Assembly: GCA_002354335.1 (NCBI GenBank)
Contig: DELI01000004.1
Span: 40,195-104,194 of the forward strand
Length of the DNA: 64,000 bases
Direction: 5' to 3'
DNA from: Sphingobacterium sp. UBA2700
GTDB lineage: Bacteria; Bacteroidota; Bacteroidia; Sphingobacteriales; Sphingobacteriaceae
Part shown: positions 52,732 through 64,000 of the stretch, one piece after another
How the letters are laid out: each line of letters opens with the position of its first letter
Position numbering within the stretch: the stretch's first letter is position 1
The notes under the pieces: generated by a model
Database searches by the model: none
Told to the model about the DNA's origin: nothing
The model's input: the letters and a program-made list of their open reading frames with translations, nothing else
Translations under genes and position numbers: made by a program

Positions 52732-52838
52732 GATCCTGCCAATCCTTGCATCCTTCCTTTCCTGGTTCAAAGACTAAACGCCAATAAAAAAAGCAACTAT
52801 ACAAAAAAGGCGCCTAAGCGGCGCCATACTCTAATATC
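52732..52838. repeat. Right inverted-repeat arm of the 1.3-kb island
   Basis: Reverse complement of most of the left arm (51551-51688), including GGATGCAAGGATT, GGTTCAAAGAC, ATAGTTG and the GGCGCC pair. On its outer side the heptad array continues through the gltD stop codon (TCTAATA, TCTAAAA, TCTAATT, TCTATTC to about 52860). Confidence 0.75.
52803..52825 (-). terminator. Terminator of gltB-gltD
   Basis: GGCGCC (52820-52825), 5-base loop, GGCGCC (52809-52814), followed on the minus strand by six T (52808-52803). It lies within the right repeat arm, 20 bases past the gltD stop. Confidence 0.8.
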
Positions 52839-52844
52839 TAAAAT

Positions 52845-54293
52845 CTAATTTCTATTCTCTAGTTCCGATTTTCCCATCAAAAACTCATCTACTTTTCGGG
52901 CGCATTCGCGGCCTTCGGAGATTGCCCATACAACAAGGGACTGTCCTCTACGCATATCGCCGGCGGTGAATACGTTGCTGAGGTTTGTTTTATACTCTGC
53001 TTCGCTGGCAAGAACATTGCCTCTAGGGTCAAGATCTACGCCTAGTTGTTGTAATAAACCTTCGTGTTGTGGGTTCAGAAATCCCATGGCTAGTGTTACA
53101 AGTTCGCAGGGGATTTCACGTTCTGAGCCTTCCACTTCTGCAAATTTCGTAGGACGTCCATTCTCGTCAGTTTCCCAAGTGAGGTCTACCACTTTTGCAG
53201 CACGGAGGTTTCCATTTTCATCGCCTAAAAACTCTTTGGTGCTGATGCTCCAATGTCTTTGACAGCCTTCTTCGTGCGAGGTTGTAGTTTTTAATAGCAT
53301 CGGGTAAGTCGGCCATGGCATGGCGTCAGTTCGCGACTGTGGCGGCGTTGGCATCAGTTCAAATTGAGTAACTGATTTTGCGCCATGGCGATTCGAGGTT
53401 CCTACGCAGTCGGAGCCTGTATCCCCACCTCCAATAACCAGTACGTTTTTGCCTGCCGCGTGAATCTCTTCTACTTCAATAGGTGAGTTGCCGACTCTTT
53501 TGTTCTGTTGTTTTAAGAAGTCCATTGCATAATGTACTCCCTTCAATTCACGACCAGGAATCTTTAGGTCGCGAGGTATAGTAGACCCTCCGGCAAGCAC
53601 AATCGCATCATATGCTTTTAGCTCCTGTGCCGGCACATTGTTTCCAACTTCGGCATTGGTTCTGAATTCTATACCTGACTGCTCCATGATGGCAATTCGG
53701 CGATCAATGACCGACTTGTCCAGCTTGAAATCAGGGATGCCGTATCGTAATAATCCGCCAACCTTATCGTCGCGTTCATAAACGACCACATCATGTCCGG
53801 CTTTGTTAAGCTGGGCCGCTGCGGCCAATCCCGATGGTCCTGATCCAACTACAGCTACGCGTTTTCCGGTTTTTAAGTAGCTTTTATTTGGTTTTACATA
53901 GCCCTTCTTGTAGGCGATTTCGATGATATGTTTCTCAATCTCCTCAATGGCAACCGGCGATTTGTTGATCCCTAGTACACATGCCGACTCGCAGGGAGCA
54001 GGACATATACGGCCGGTAAATTCCGGGAAGTTGTTGGTGGAGGAAAGAATTTGATAGGCTTCCTCCCATTTACCATCATAAACAGCATCGTTGAATTCCG
54101 GAATTACATTTCCTAGTGGACATCCTGAATGGCAGAATGGTATTCCACAATTCATACAGCGCGCTGCCTGATTATTTAATTGTTCATCCGTGTAAGACTG
54201 GACGAACTCTTGATAATTCTGTTTTCTGCTTTCCACAGCATCTTTCTGAGGAAGCGTTCTTTCATATTCTAAAAATCCTGTTGCTTTTCCCAT
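52845..54293 (-). CDS. gltD: Glutamate synthase (NADPH) small subunit
   Basis: 482 aa, usual for GltD (about 470-490). It supplies electrons from NAD(P)H to the large subunit through FAD and two 4Fe-4S clusters. Cys clusters: 'CMNCGIPFCHSGCP' (about 42-55) and 'CPAPCESACVLGI' near 96-108. FAD/NAD folds: 'VVGSGPSGLAAAAQL' near 148 and 'NVLVIGGGDTGSDC' near 284. 'VTLAMGFLNP' and 'NVFTAGDMRRGQSLVVWAI' are further signatures. It begins 18 bases after gltB and its stop codon sits inside the island's heptad repeat. Confidence 0.96.
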   Translation of the reverse strand: MGKATGFLEYERTLPQKDAVESRKQNYQEFVQSYTDEQLNNQAARCMNCGIPFCHSGCPLGNVIPEFNDAVYDGKWEEAYQILSSTNNFPEFTGRICPAPCESACVLGINKSPVAIEEIEKHIIEIAYKKGYVKPNKSYLKTGKRVAVVGSGPSGLAAAAQLNKAGHDVVVYERDDKVGGLLRYGIPDFKLDKSVIDRRIAIMEQSGIEFRTNAEVGNNVPAQELKAYDAIVLAGGSTIPRDLKIPGRELKGVHYAMDFLKQQNKRVGNSPIEVEEIHAAGKNVLVIGGGDTGSDCVGTSNRHGAKSVTQFELMPTPPQSRTDAMPWPTYPMLLKTTTSHEEGCQRHWSISTKEFLGDENGNLRAAKVVDLTWETDENGRPTKFAEVEGSEREIPCELVTLAMGFLNPQHEGLLQQLGVDLDPRGNVLASEAEYKTNLSNVFTAGDMRRGQSLVVWAISEGRECARKVDEFLMGKSELENRN

Positions 54294-54311
54294 GATAATT
54301 TTCCTCCTTGA

Positions 54312-58811
<4,500 letters not shown>

Positions 58812-58955
58812 CGTGTTGTGAATATTTTATATTTTAACAATAGGTTTGCTAATATACGAATAAAATTAACAGTTTATTGAAAAACTAATAAAAAATAAAC
58901 GAAAACGTTGAGTATAATACAAAATAATCCGTTTTTATTATTGAAATTGTATTTG

Positions 58956-58996
58956 ATTCGCTAAACGATTGTAAAAATGGAATATCATTCGCTAAA
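58956..58996 (+). repeat. Direct repeats ATTCGCTAAA at the epimerase promoter
   Basis: Two perfect 10-base copies (58956-58965 and 58987-58996) stand 31 bases apart, close to three helical turns. They surround the -33/-7 region of the following gene, so a regulator site is possible. Confidence 0.5.
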
Positions 58997-59000
58997 TTTG
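58968..59000 (+). promoter_or_regulatory. Promoter of the dipeptide epimerase gene
   Basis: ATTG (58968-58971), 21 bases, then TAAATTTG (58993-59000), which fits TAnnTTTG. The ATG follows 20 bases later. Confidence 0.55.
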
Positions 59001-59020
59001 GCGATATAACAAACGAAGTC

Positions 59021-60121
59021 ATGACCATAACCGAAATTGAAATCTATAGACTTAGTATTCCGATGGAGCCCTTTGTGATTGCCACAGGGACAATGGATTA
59101 CGCCCAGAATACTTTTATTCGTGTAAGAACGGATAGTGAGCACTTCGGTGTTGGGGAATGTTCTGCATTTCCAATGATTGTTGGGGAGACGCAAAATACC
59201 TGTATTGCGTTGGCGAAAGATTTTGCGAAAATATGGTTAGGCAAAGATCCTTTACAGATAGCAGAACGGATGGCGGAGCTGCATCTATATATTGCGGGCA
59301 ACGCGACGATCAAGTCGGCCTTTGATATGGCTTTATATGACTTGGCGGCAAAGGCTGCCGGGCTACCTCTTTATCAGTTCCTAGGCGGTAAAGTCCGTGA
59401 CATCATTACGGATATCACCTTAGGCATTGCTTCTCCGGAAGAAATGGCTGCCAAAGCGTTGAAACTATATGAGGGCGGAGCCGTTGCATTAAAAGTAAAG
59501 CTTGGGAAGAAACCTCAGGATGATGTTGCGCGAATCAAAGCGATTCGACAAGCGGTGGGTTTTGATATTCCGATTCGTATCGATGCCAATCAGGGCTGGA
59601 CGTATGAAGAGGCAGTGGAAGCATTACAAGGTTTAGAGCCGCTTAAAATACAGTTCTGTGAGCAACCGATGCGTACTTACAATGATCATTTGCTAGCTCA
59701 ATTGCGTACTGAGACCATAGTACCTATTATGGCTGATGAATCGGTTTATAATCATCATGATGCGGAGCGTTTATGTCGTACGGATAGTTGTGATTACATC
59801 AATATCAAGTTTTCTAAATCATCGGGGATTACCGAATCGCGGAAAATTCAAGCTGTAGCACAGGAATACAATATCCCATGTATGATCGGGGGGATGTTGG
59901 AAAGCCGCTTGGCACTGGCTGCCAAAGCACATTTTGCGTATGCTGCGCCAAACGTGAAGTTTTTTGATCTGGATACCTGCATGGTCGGACATTTGGAAGA
60001 TCCGGTTATTGGTGGAATCCAATACGATGGTTATCAGATTCATATCGGCGAGGGCTTAGGGATTGCCGCAGATATGGATCCAACATTTTTGGAGACTTGT
60101 GATAAATGGGTAATCTCTTAG
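59021..60121 (+). CDS. Dipeptide epimerase of the enolase superfamily (L-Ala-D/L-Glu epimerase-like)
   Basis: 366 aa. Muconate-lactonizing-like barrel: 'ALKVKLGKK' near 165 (KxK, the first acid/base Lys), 'IRIDANQGWTYEEA' (metal Asp), 'IQFCEQPM' (metal Glu), 'IMADESV' (metal Asp), 'YINIKFSKSSGI' (Lys on the opposite face) and 'CMIGGMLESRLA'. These fit the dipeptide epimerase group that inverts an amino acid in Ala-Glu-type peptides during cell-wall peptide recycling (known). Substrate specificity may differ, since many relatives accept other dipeptides. Divergent from gltB; the next genes on plus begin with a 38-codon ORF. Confidence 0.82.
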   Translation: MTITEIEIYRLSIPMEPFVIATGTMDYAQNTFIRVRTDSEHFGVGECSAFPMIVGETQNTCIALAKDFAKIWLGKDPLQIAERMAELHLYIAGNATIKSAFDMALYDLAAKAAGLPLYQFLGGKVRDIITDITLGIASPEEMAAKALKLYEGGAVALKVKLGKKPQDDVARIKAIRQAVGFDIPIRIDANQGWTYEEAVEALQGLEPLKIQFCEQPMRTYNDHLLAQLRTETIVPIMADESVYNHHDAERLCRTDSCDYINIKFSKSSGITESRKIQAVAQEYNIPCMIGGMLESRLALAAKAHFAYAAPNVKFFDLDTCMVGHLEDPVIGGIQYDGYQIHIGEGLGIAADMDPTFLETCDKWVIS

Positions 60122-60202
60122 AAACATTCGACTGGAGACATTCTAATAAAATTGCATCATCAAAGAGTGACAGATATAAAATTTCAATAAATAAAATATC
60201 CT

Positions 60203-60319
60203 ATGTTAAATAATGATACTTGGAGTTTAGGGTTGCCGGAGATCCTCATATTGGCCATTTTGGTTATTATACTGGCGTTTTTCGCTTATATTTTCAAAAA
60301 ATTACTACGTAGAAAGTAA
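60203..60319 (+). CDS. Possible 38-aa single-pass membrane protein
   Basis: ATG to TAA, starting MLNNDTWSLGLPEIL and ending KKLLRRK. One hydrophobic helix (residues about 12-32) is flanked by a polar N-terminus and a basic C-terminus, so the N-terminus is probably outside and the C-terminus in the cytoplasm. The 'LGLPEILIL' start resembles TatA/TatE N-termini, but the amphipathic helix is missing. No Shine-Dalgarno is visible. Located between the epimerase and the deoxyhypusine-synthase-like gene. Confidence 0.5.
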   Translation: MLNNDTWSLGLPEILILAILVIILAFFAYIFKKLLRRK

Positions 60320-60354
60320 ATCTCTAGGCTTCGACTGTTTAGGGAATAAATCAG

Positions 60355-60362
60355 TACCTTTG
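60355..60362 (+). promoter_or_regulatory. -7 element for the deoxyhypusine-synthase-like gene
   Basis: TACCTTTG matches TAnnTTTG and ends 25 bases before the ATG. No TTTG is found at the usual -33 position. Confidence 0.5.
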
Positions 60363-60387
60363 TCCCCAATATCAGATATAAAAAAAC

Positions 60388-61368
60388 ATGAGCACACAAC
60401 GCGGACCTATCTCTCAATTTATCGAGAAGAATTATCTTCATTTTAACGCGGCTTCTTTAGTAGACGCGGCAAAAGGATATGAAACGCACCTTGCTGAAGG
60501 TGGTAAAATGTTGGTTTCTTTAGCAGGAGCAATGAGTACTGCTGAATTGGGTATTTCATTAGCTGAAATGATCCGTCAAGATAAAGTCGCTATCATTTCT
60601 TGTACTGGAGCGAATTTGGAAGAAGACGTGATGAATTTAGTAGCACACTCACACTACAAGCGTGTTCCTAACTACCGTGACTTAACTCCTCAGGACGAGT
60701 GGGAATTGTTAGAAAACCACTACAACCGTGTAACGGATACTTGTATTCCTGAAGAAGAGGCTTTCAGACGTTTACAATCGCACTTAGAAAAAGCTTGGAA
60801 AGACGCAGAAGCAGCAGGCGAGCGTTACTTCCCACACGAATTTTTATACAAAGTAGTATTATCTGGTGATCTAGAGCAATACTATGAAATCGATCCTAAA
60901 AACTCATGGATCCTTGCAGCGGCAGAAAAGAATATTCCAATCATCTGTCCAGGATGGGAAGATTCAACCACAGGTAATATCTTCGCATCATACGTTATCA
61001 AAGGAGAGTTAAATGTACATACCGTTAAAACGGGTATTGAGTACATGATTTACTTAACAGAATGGTACCGTGCGAACTCAGGTGGTAAAGGTGTAGGATT
61101 CTTCCAAATTGGTGGTGGTATCGCTGGTGACTTTCCTATCTGTGTTGTCCCAATGATGTACCAAGATTTAGAGTGGCATGATGTTCCTTTCTGGTCATAT
61201 TTCTGCCAAATCTCGGATTCGACTACTTCTTACGGTTCTTACTCGGGAGCAGTTCCAAATGAGAAAATTACTTGGGGTAAACTAGATACAGAGTCTCCGA
61301 AATTTATCGTTGAATCTGATGCAACAATCGTTGCTCCGTTGATCTTTGCTTGGGTATTAGGTCAATAA
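60388..61368 (+). CDS. Deoxyhypusine synthase-family protein
   Basis: 326 aa. NAD-dependent family that transfers the aminobutyl group of spermidine. Blocks: 'VSLAGAMSTAELGISLAEMI' near 43, 'ISCTGANLEEDVMNLV', 'GWEDSTTGNIFASYVIKGE', 'GFFQIGGGIAGDFPICVVP' and, near the C-terminus, 'ITWGKL', whose Lys aligns with the catalytic Lys of eukaryotic deoxyhypusine synthase (WGK, known). In eukaryotes and archaea the substrate is eIF5A/aIF5A. Bacteria lack that protein, and some bacterial relatives act as homospermidine synthases, so the substrate here is uncertain. The following hypothetical gene starts 29 bases downstream. Confidence 0.88.
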   Translation: MSTQRGPISQFIEKNYLHFNAASLVDAAKGYETHLAEGGKMLVSLAGAMSTAELGISLAEMIRQDKVAIISCTGANLEEDVMNLVAHSHYKRVPNYRDLTPQDEWELLENHYNRVTDTCIPEEEAFRRLQSHLEKAWKDAEAAGERYFPHEFLYKVVLSGDLEQYYEIDPKNSWILAAAEKNIPIICPGWEDSTTGNIFASYVIKGELNVHTVKTGIEYMIYLTEWYRANSGGKGVGFFQIGGGIAGDFPICVVPMMYQDLEWHDVPFWSYFCQISDSTTSYGSYSGAVPNEKITWGKLDTESPKFIVESDATIVAPLIFAWVLGQ

Positions 61369-61397
61369 GATTTTTTACAGAATAATAGGATTATACA

Positions 61398-61949
61398 TTG
61401 GGATCGAATTTAACCACAGATAATGTAGCGGCCTTGCAGGCATTAATGTCTGAGACCATCTTTACGATGGGCGAGGAGACCGCGTTGCCTGGCGGTTCGA
61501 TCCATAGCAATCCTAATCAAGATATTCCTCAGACTGCTGTTGCTGAAACAGCAGCTGAGGAATTTATTTTTCAGGGCGATAAGTCGACAGGGGTTCTTTT
61601 TATCCTTCGATATCCTGACTATCCATACTTCTCGCCAGCAGCAGAGGAGGCGTTCTTAAAAACCATCGGCGCCTTGCAACTCAATGCAAGCAATGTTGCC
61701 GTTGTGAATTTAGCCAATCCGCATAACCCGAACGATTGGACCCGCATCATGAAGTTCTTTCAGCCAAAGAAGATTACCTTGCTCGGTGTCGAGCCTACTT
61801 CGCTGAAGCTTCCTACAATCGCACATAACTCTTACATGAAAGGTAAGATTGCTACAGTATTCAATACCTTCAGTTTTGAAGAGATGTTTGCCGATGTACA
61901 GAAGAAGAAACTCTTCTGGGGCGAATTCAAAACCTTTATAGGCTCTTAA
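61398..61949 (+). CDS. Conserved hypothetical protein between the deoxyhypusine-synthase-like gene and rdgB
   Basis: 183 aa if begun at the TTG at 61398; an ATG at 61446 (residue 17) is an alternative. I cannot name the family. The centre ('GVLFILRYPDYPYFSPAAEE', 'AVVNLANPHNPNDWTRIMKF', 'ITLLGVEPTSLKLPT') alternates strands and helices. The C-terminus 'FADVQKKKLFWGEFKTFI' has the K..W..F pattern that closes uracil-DNA-glycosylase-like folds, a fold shared with the DNA polymerase III psi subunit. That similarity is only my reading. Neighbours give no firm clue. Confidence 0.6.
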   Translation: MGSNLTTDNVAALQALMSETIFTMGEETALPGGSIHSNPNQDIPQTAVAETAAEEFIFQGDKSTGVLFILRYPDYPYFSPAAEEAFLKTIGALQLNASNVAVVNLANPHNPNDWTRIMKFFQPKKITLLGVEPTSLKLPTIAHNSYMKGKIATVFNTFSFEEMFADVQKKKLFWGEFKTFIGS

Positions 61950-62008
61950 TTCCTGTTTTTTCTGTTATTCCCTTGCATATTGCTATTTTTGGCAATTATT
62001 GATACACT

Positions 62009-62578
62009 ATGGAATTAATATTCGCGACAAATAACGCACATAAACTGGAAGAGGTTCAACAGATGGTGGGGGAGCAATTCACGCTTAAATCATTGGCAGA
62101 TATCGGCTGCGAGGATGATATCCCCGAAACTGGAGTTACTTTTCAAGAGAATGCTAAACAAAAAACGGACTATCTGGTTGCCAAATATGGGGTGAACTGC
62201 TTTGGAGATGATTCAGGGCTAGAAATCGACGCTCTGAATGGTGAGCCTGGGGTTTACTCCGCACGTTACTCTGGTTCTCGCGATATGGAAAAAAATATAG
62301 ACTTGGTGCTAGAGCGATTGGGCGACACTGAACAGAGAACAGCGCGTTTTAAGACCGTAATTTCACTCTTCTTAAATGGCGAGCAGCATTTTTTCGAAGG
62401 CACGGTTGAGGGGAGCATTATTAAAGAGCGAATTGGGACAGAAGGCTTTGGCTATGATCCTATTTTTATCCCTCAGGGTTATAAACATACCTTCGCTGAG
62501 ATGAGCATGGAGGCGAAGAACAAAATTAGCCATCGAGCGCAAGCTATTGCTAAGCTAGTTGCATTTTTGAAAAGCTAG
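62009..62578 (+). CDS. rdgB: dITP/XTP pyrophosphatase (non-canonical purine NTP pyrophosphatase)
   Basis: 189 aa, typical RdgB/HAM1 size. Hydrolyses dITP, ITP and XTP to the monophosphates, keeping deaminated purines out of DNA and RNA. Motifs: 'FATNNAHKLEEVQQM' (usual ATxNxxKxxE), 'GDDSGLEIDALNGEPGVYSA' (metal Asp residues), 'RFKTVISLF' and 'GFGYDPIFIPQGY' with 'AEMSMEAKNKISHRAQA' at the C-terminus (SHR). Cytosolic. It ends before a terminator that overlaps the convergent ostA-like gene. Confidence 0.96.
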   Translation: MELIFATNNAHKLEEVQQMVGEQFTLKSLADIGCEDDIPETGVTFQENAKQKTDYLVAKYGVNCFGDDSGLEIDALNGEPGVYSARYSGSRDMEKNIDLVLERLGDTEQRTARFKTVISLFLNGEQHFFEGTVEGSIIKERIGTEGFGYDPIFIPQGYKHTFAEMSMEAKNKISHRAQAIAKLVAFLKS

Positions 62579-62680
62579 CCAAAGGCTGAGAATAGCTTTT
62601 TTTAAAGCGCGTTGTTCGCAATGTTGCTTTTGTTGGATGGGCATGAAAATGAAAGAGAAGAACAAGATCTTCGGAAAAAT

Positions 62681-62712
62681 AAAAAGCAACCGTTAATTTT
62701 CGGTTGCTTTTT
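62681..62712. terminator. Bidirectional terminator overlapping the ostA-like 3' end
   Basis: AAAAAGCAACCG (62681-62692) pairs perfectly with CGGTTGCTTTTT (62701-62712). The 8-base loop contains the stop codon (62693-62695) of the minus-strand gene, and the right arm encodes its last residues. Confidence 0.85.
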
Positions 62713-64000
62713 CCAATATCTCTTCTGCCTGTTTGGCTTTCGTTGCTTCTATTGCTTTTGTTTCCTGTTTTGCTTCCCCATTCTTTTCTTCCTTTTGGTC
62801 GGCTTCGTCTGGTTCCGAAATAAGGGATTGACCAGCCCGCTTTCTATTTAGCATGTCCTCGACAGACTTGGGCCGATCTTCGGGTTTCCATTGGAACCCG
62901 GGAAGCACTTCGAGTTCTTGCGTGACTAATTTGAATGGATATATTTTCTGATCGATCTTTCGAATCGAAACATAATCGATAATCTTATTGTTCTCCATGG
63001 TGATTTTAATCCGACTGCTTCGGTCATGGAACATCTCAGTGATGGTATTGGTCTTATCGTTTGTGGAGAAGACTAGATTTTCAGCATTGCCGTCGACAAA
63101 CAGACGCTCGATAGCATTATTAGCAAAAAATGCAGTAATCTTTCTGCCTTTAAGCTGATTGAACTTGAGCGTATCAAGGACAGCATTCACCATAAAAGCA
63201 TTCTGTTTTAAGAGCGCATTATCCATCTTGCCATTTTTGATCTGCATAAAAATGGTGTCTGCGGAAATTTGAGACCCGTCAGACCAGATCATCGGCTTGC
63301 CCATAAAGCGGAACATAGAGTCGACCATGCCGTAATAAACGGAGTCTGCCACGGCTTGTAGATCCGATTTGAATACCCTAACATTATAGTTTGCCCGGAC
63401 GATACGGGTTCTCGCAGTATAGGCAAAGATCTGTGTGGAATCCTTTAATAAAGTGTCCGCGGTTTGAGCGGTTTTCAGTGCATCCGACAGTAAATCATCG
63501 TGTTCTGTTCCTGTTGGCATTTCGGCTTTCTTTCGTAGGACGCTGTCTGCCTTTGTCGTGACTTCGATGTTCAGCGAGTCGGGCACTTTTGCTTTTGCAG
63601 GCGCCTTCTTCGGAGCTGCAGCCGGCTTAACAGTTTCTGTTTTCTTGAGGATTTTCGGTTCCGCGGTTTCTAGATTCTTTTCCAGAATCGGATCGCCGAT
63701 ACTAAGGCTGTCGGTATCATCAAAAGAGGTTGAGTCATCCATATCGCCATAATCTACTTCTGTAGATTCCTCAATCTGTCCGCCGTTGCGGTCAAGTTTA
63801 AGGTCTAAGGGTTTATAGTCTCTTACAAAAATCACCTTGGAATAAAGTGTGTCTGCGGTCATGTAGGCCGTATCGACTTTAGGAGGCTCTTTCGTCGGGA
63901 CGACGACTTTGTTTTCTGTAGAGTCAGTCGTACTCTTAATATCTACTTCTTTTAACTGCTTTTCCTGCGCCTTGAGTTCTTTCTCCTTTTCTTTTTCGAG
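62693..64000 (-). CDS. OstA/LptA-like outer-membrane biogenesis protein, partial
   Basis: At least 435 codons. The frame stays open to the window edge, so the start is missing; an internal Met at 63862 is not the true start. The visible N-terminal part is charged and low-complexity ('KEKEKELKAQEKQ', then Ala/Pro/Lys-rich), followed by LptA/OstA-like strands: 'LQAVADSVYYGMVDSMF', 'WSDGSQISADTIFMQIKNG', 'ERLFVDGNAENLVFST' and 'YVSIRKIDQKIYPFKL'. The family carries or threads lipopolysaccharide across the periplasm (known for LptA). The Lys/Glu-rich C-terminus ends inside the terminator stem. A signal sequence cannot be assessed. Confidence 0.78.
   Translation of the reverse strand, partial: LEKEKEKELKAQEKQLKEVDIKSTTDSTENKVVVPTKEPPKVDTAYMTADTLYSKVIFVRDYKPLDLKLDRNGGQIEESTEVDYGDMDDSTSFDDTDSLSIGDPILEKNLETAEPKILKKTETVKPAAAPKKAPAKAKVPDSLNIEVTTKADSVLRKKAEMPTGTEHDDLLSDALKTAQTADTLLKDSTQIFAYTARTRIVRANYNVRVFKSDLQAVADSVYYGMVDSMFRFMGKPMIWSDGSQISADTIFMQIKNGKMDNALLKQNAFMVNAVLDTLKFNQLKGRKITAFFANNAIERLFVDGNAENLVFSTNDKTNTITEMFHDRSSRIKITMENNKIIDYVSIRKIDQKIYPFKLVTQELEVLPGFQWKPEDRPKSVEDMLNRKRAGQSLISEPDEADQKEEKNGEAKQETKAIEATKAKQAEEILEKATEN

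Noticed and set aside
60203..60319. TatA/TatE subunit
   Set aside because: The hydrophobic helix is similar, but the amphipathic helix and the FGxxKLP hinge are absent.

Overview
The window reads as chromosomal DNA of a Bacteroidota member, most likely family Sphingobacteriaceae (Sphingobacterium/Pedobacter-like). Reasons seen in the sequence: two SusC/SusD pairs, an ECF sigma/FecR/STN-SusC signalling set, DUF4302, BACON-like and Big2-like lipoproteins, promoter elements of the Bacteroidota type (TAnnTTTG, once with an upstream TTTG at 20 bases), few Shine-Dalgarno sequences, and many intergenic repeats. The genus is an inference.

Layout. 1-8.4 kb: a SurA-type periplasmic isomerase, a secreted lactonase-fold protein, and a complete seven-gene Mrp/Mnh Na+/H+ antiporter operon on the minus strand. 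8.6-12.9 kb: exported metallophosphoesterase, a repeat-rich spacer, acetyl-CoA synthetase, and a UbiA-like membrane protein. 13.1-23.8 kb: an ECF sigma factor, its FecR anti-sigma, an STN-containing SusC, SusD, a zinc metallopeptidase lipoprotein, DUF4302 and a BACON-like lipoprotein, ending in a strong terminator. 24.1-31.4 kb: housekeeping genes (2-hydroxyacid dehydrogenase, FAD monooxygenase, rsmA, pdxA, CCA-adding enzyme, PRiA4_ORF3-type protein, miaA).

31.6-41.2 kb: a glycan-utilisation locus made of two convergent operons, GH2 + GH29 on plus and SusC-SusD-Big2 on minus. A near-identical 28-bp motif lies upstream of each operon, so they are probably co-regulated. 41.4-50.3 kb: ilvE, a 1-kb spacer with a tiny membrane ORF and a possible small RNA, a GH3-family enzyme, lptB, recJ, an MBL hydrolase and a KhtTU-like K+/H+ antiporter. 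50.3-52.9 kb: era, two identical initiator tRNA genes, then a 1.3-kb island bounded by inverted repeats. The island holds a small ORF overlapping a gene with an ADP-ribosyltransferase-like motif pattern (a candidate toxin-antitoxin pair). 52.8-64 kb: gltD-gltB, a dipeptide epimerase, a 38-aa membrane ORF, a deoxyhypusine-synthase-family gene, a conserved hypothetical, rdgB, and an OstA/LptA-like gene running off the window end.

The best candidates for something new are the insulated ADP-ribosyltransferase-like island, the shared operator of the glycan locus, and a family of 7-bp-period spacers that place stop codons in every frame. No CRISPR array, IS transposase, prophage or rRNA was seen. 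All functional calls come from reading motifs and were not checked by database search.
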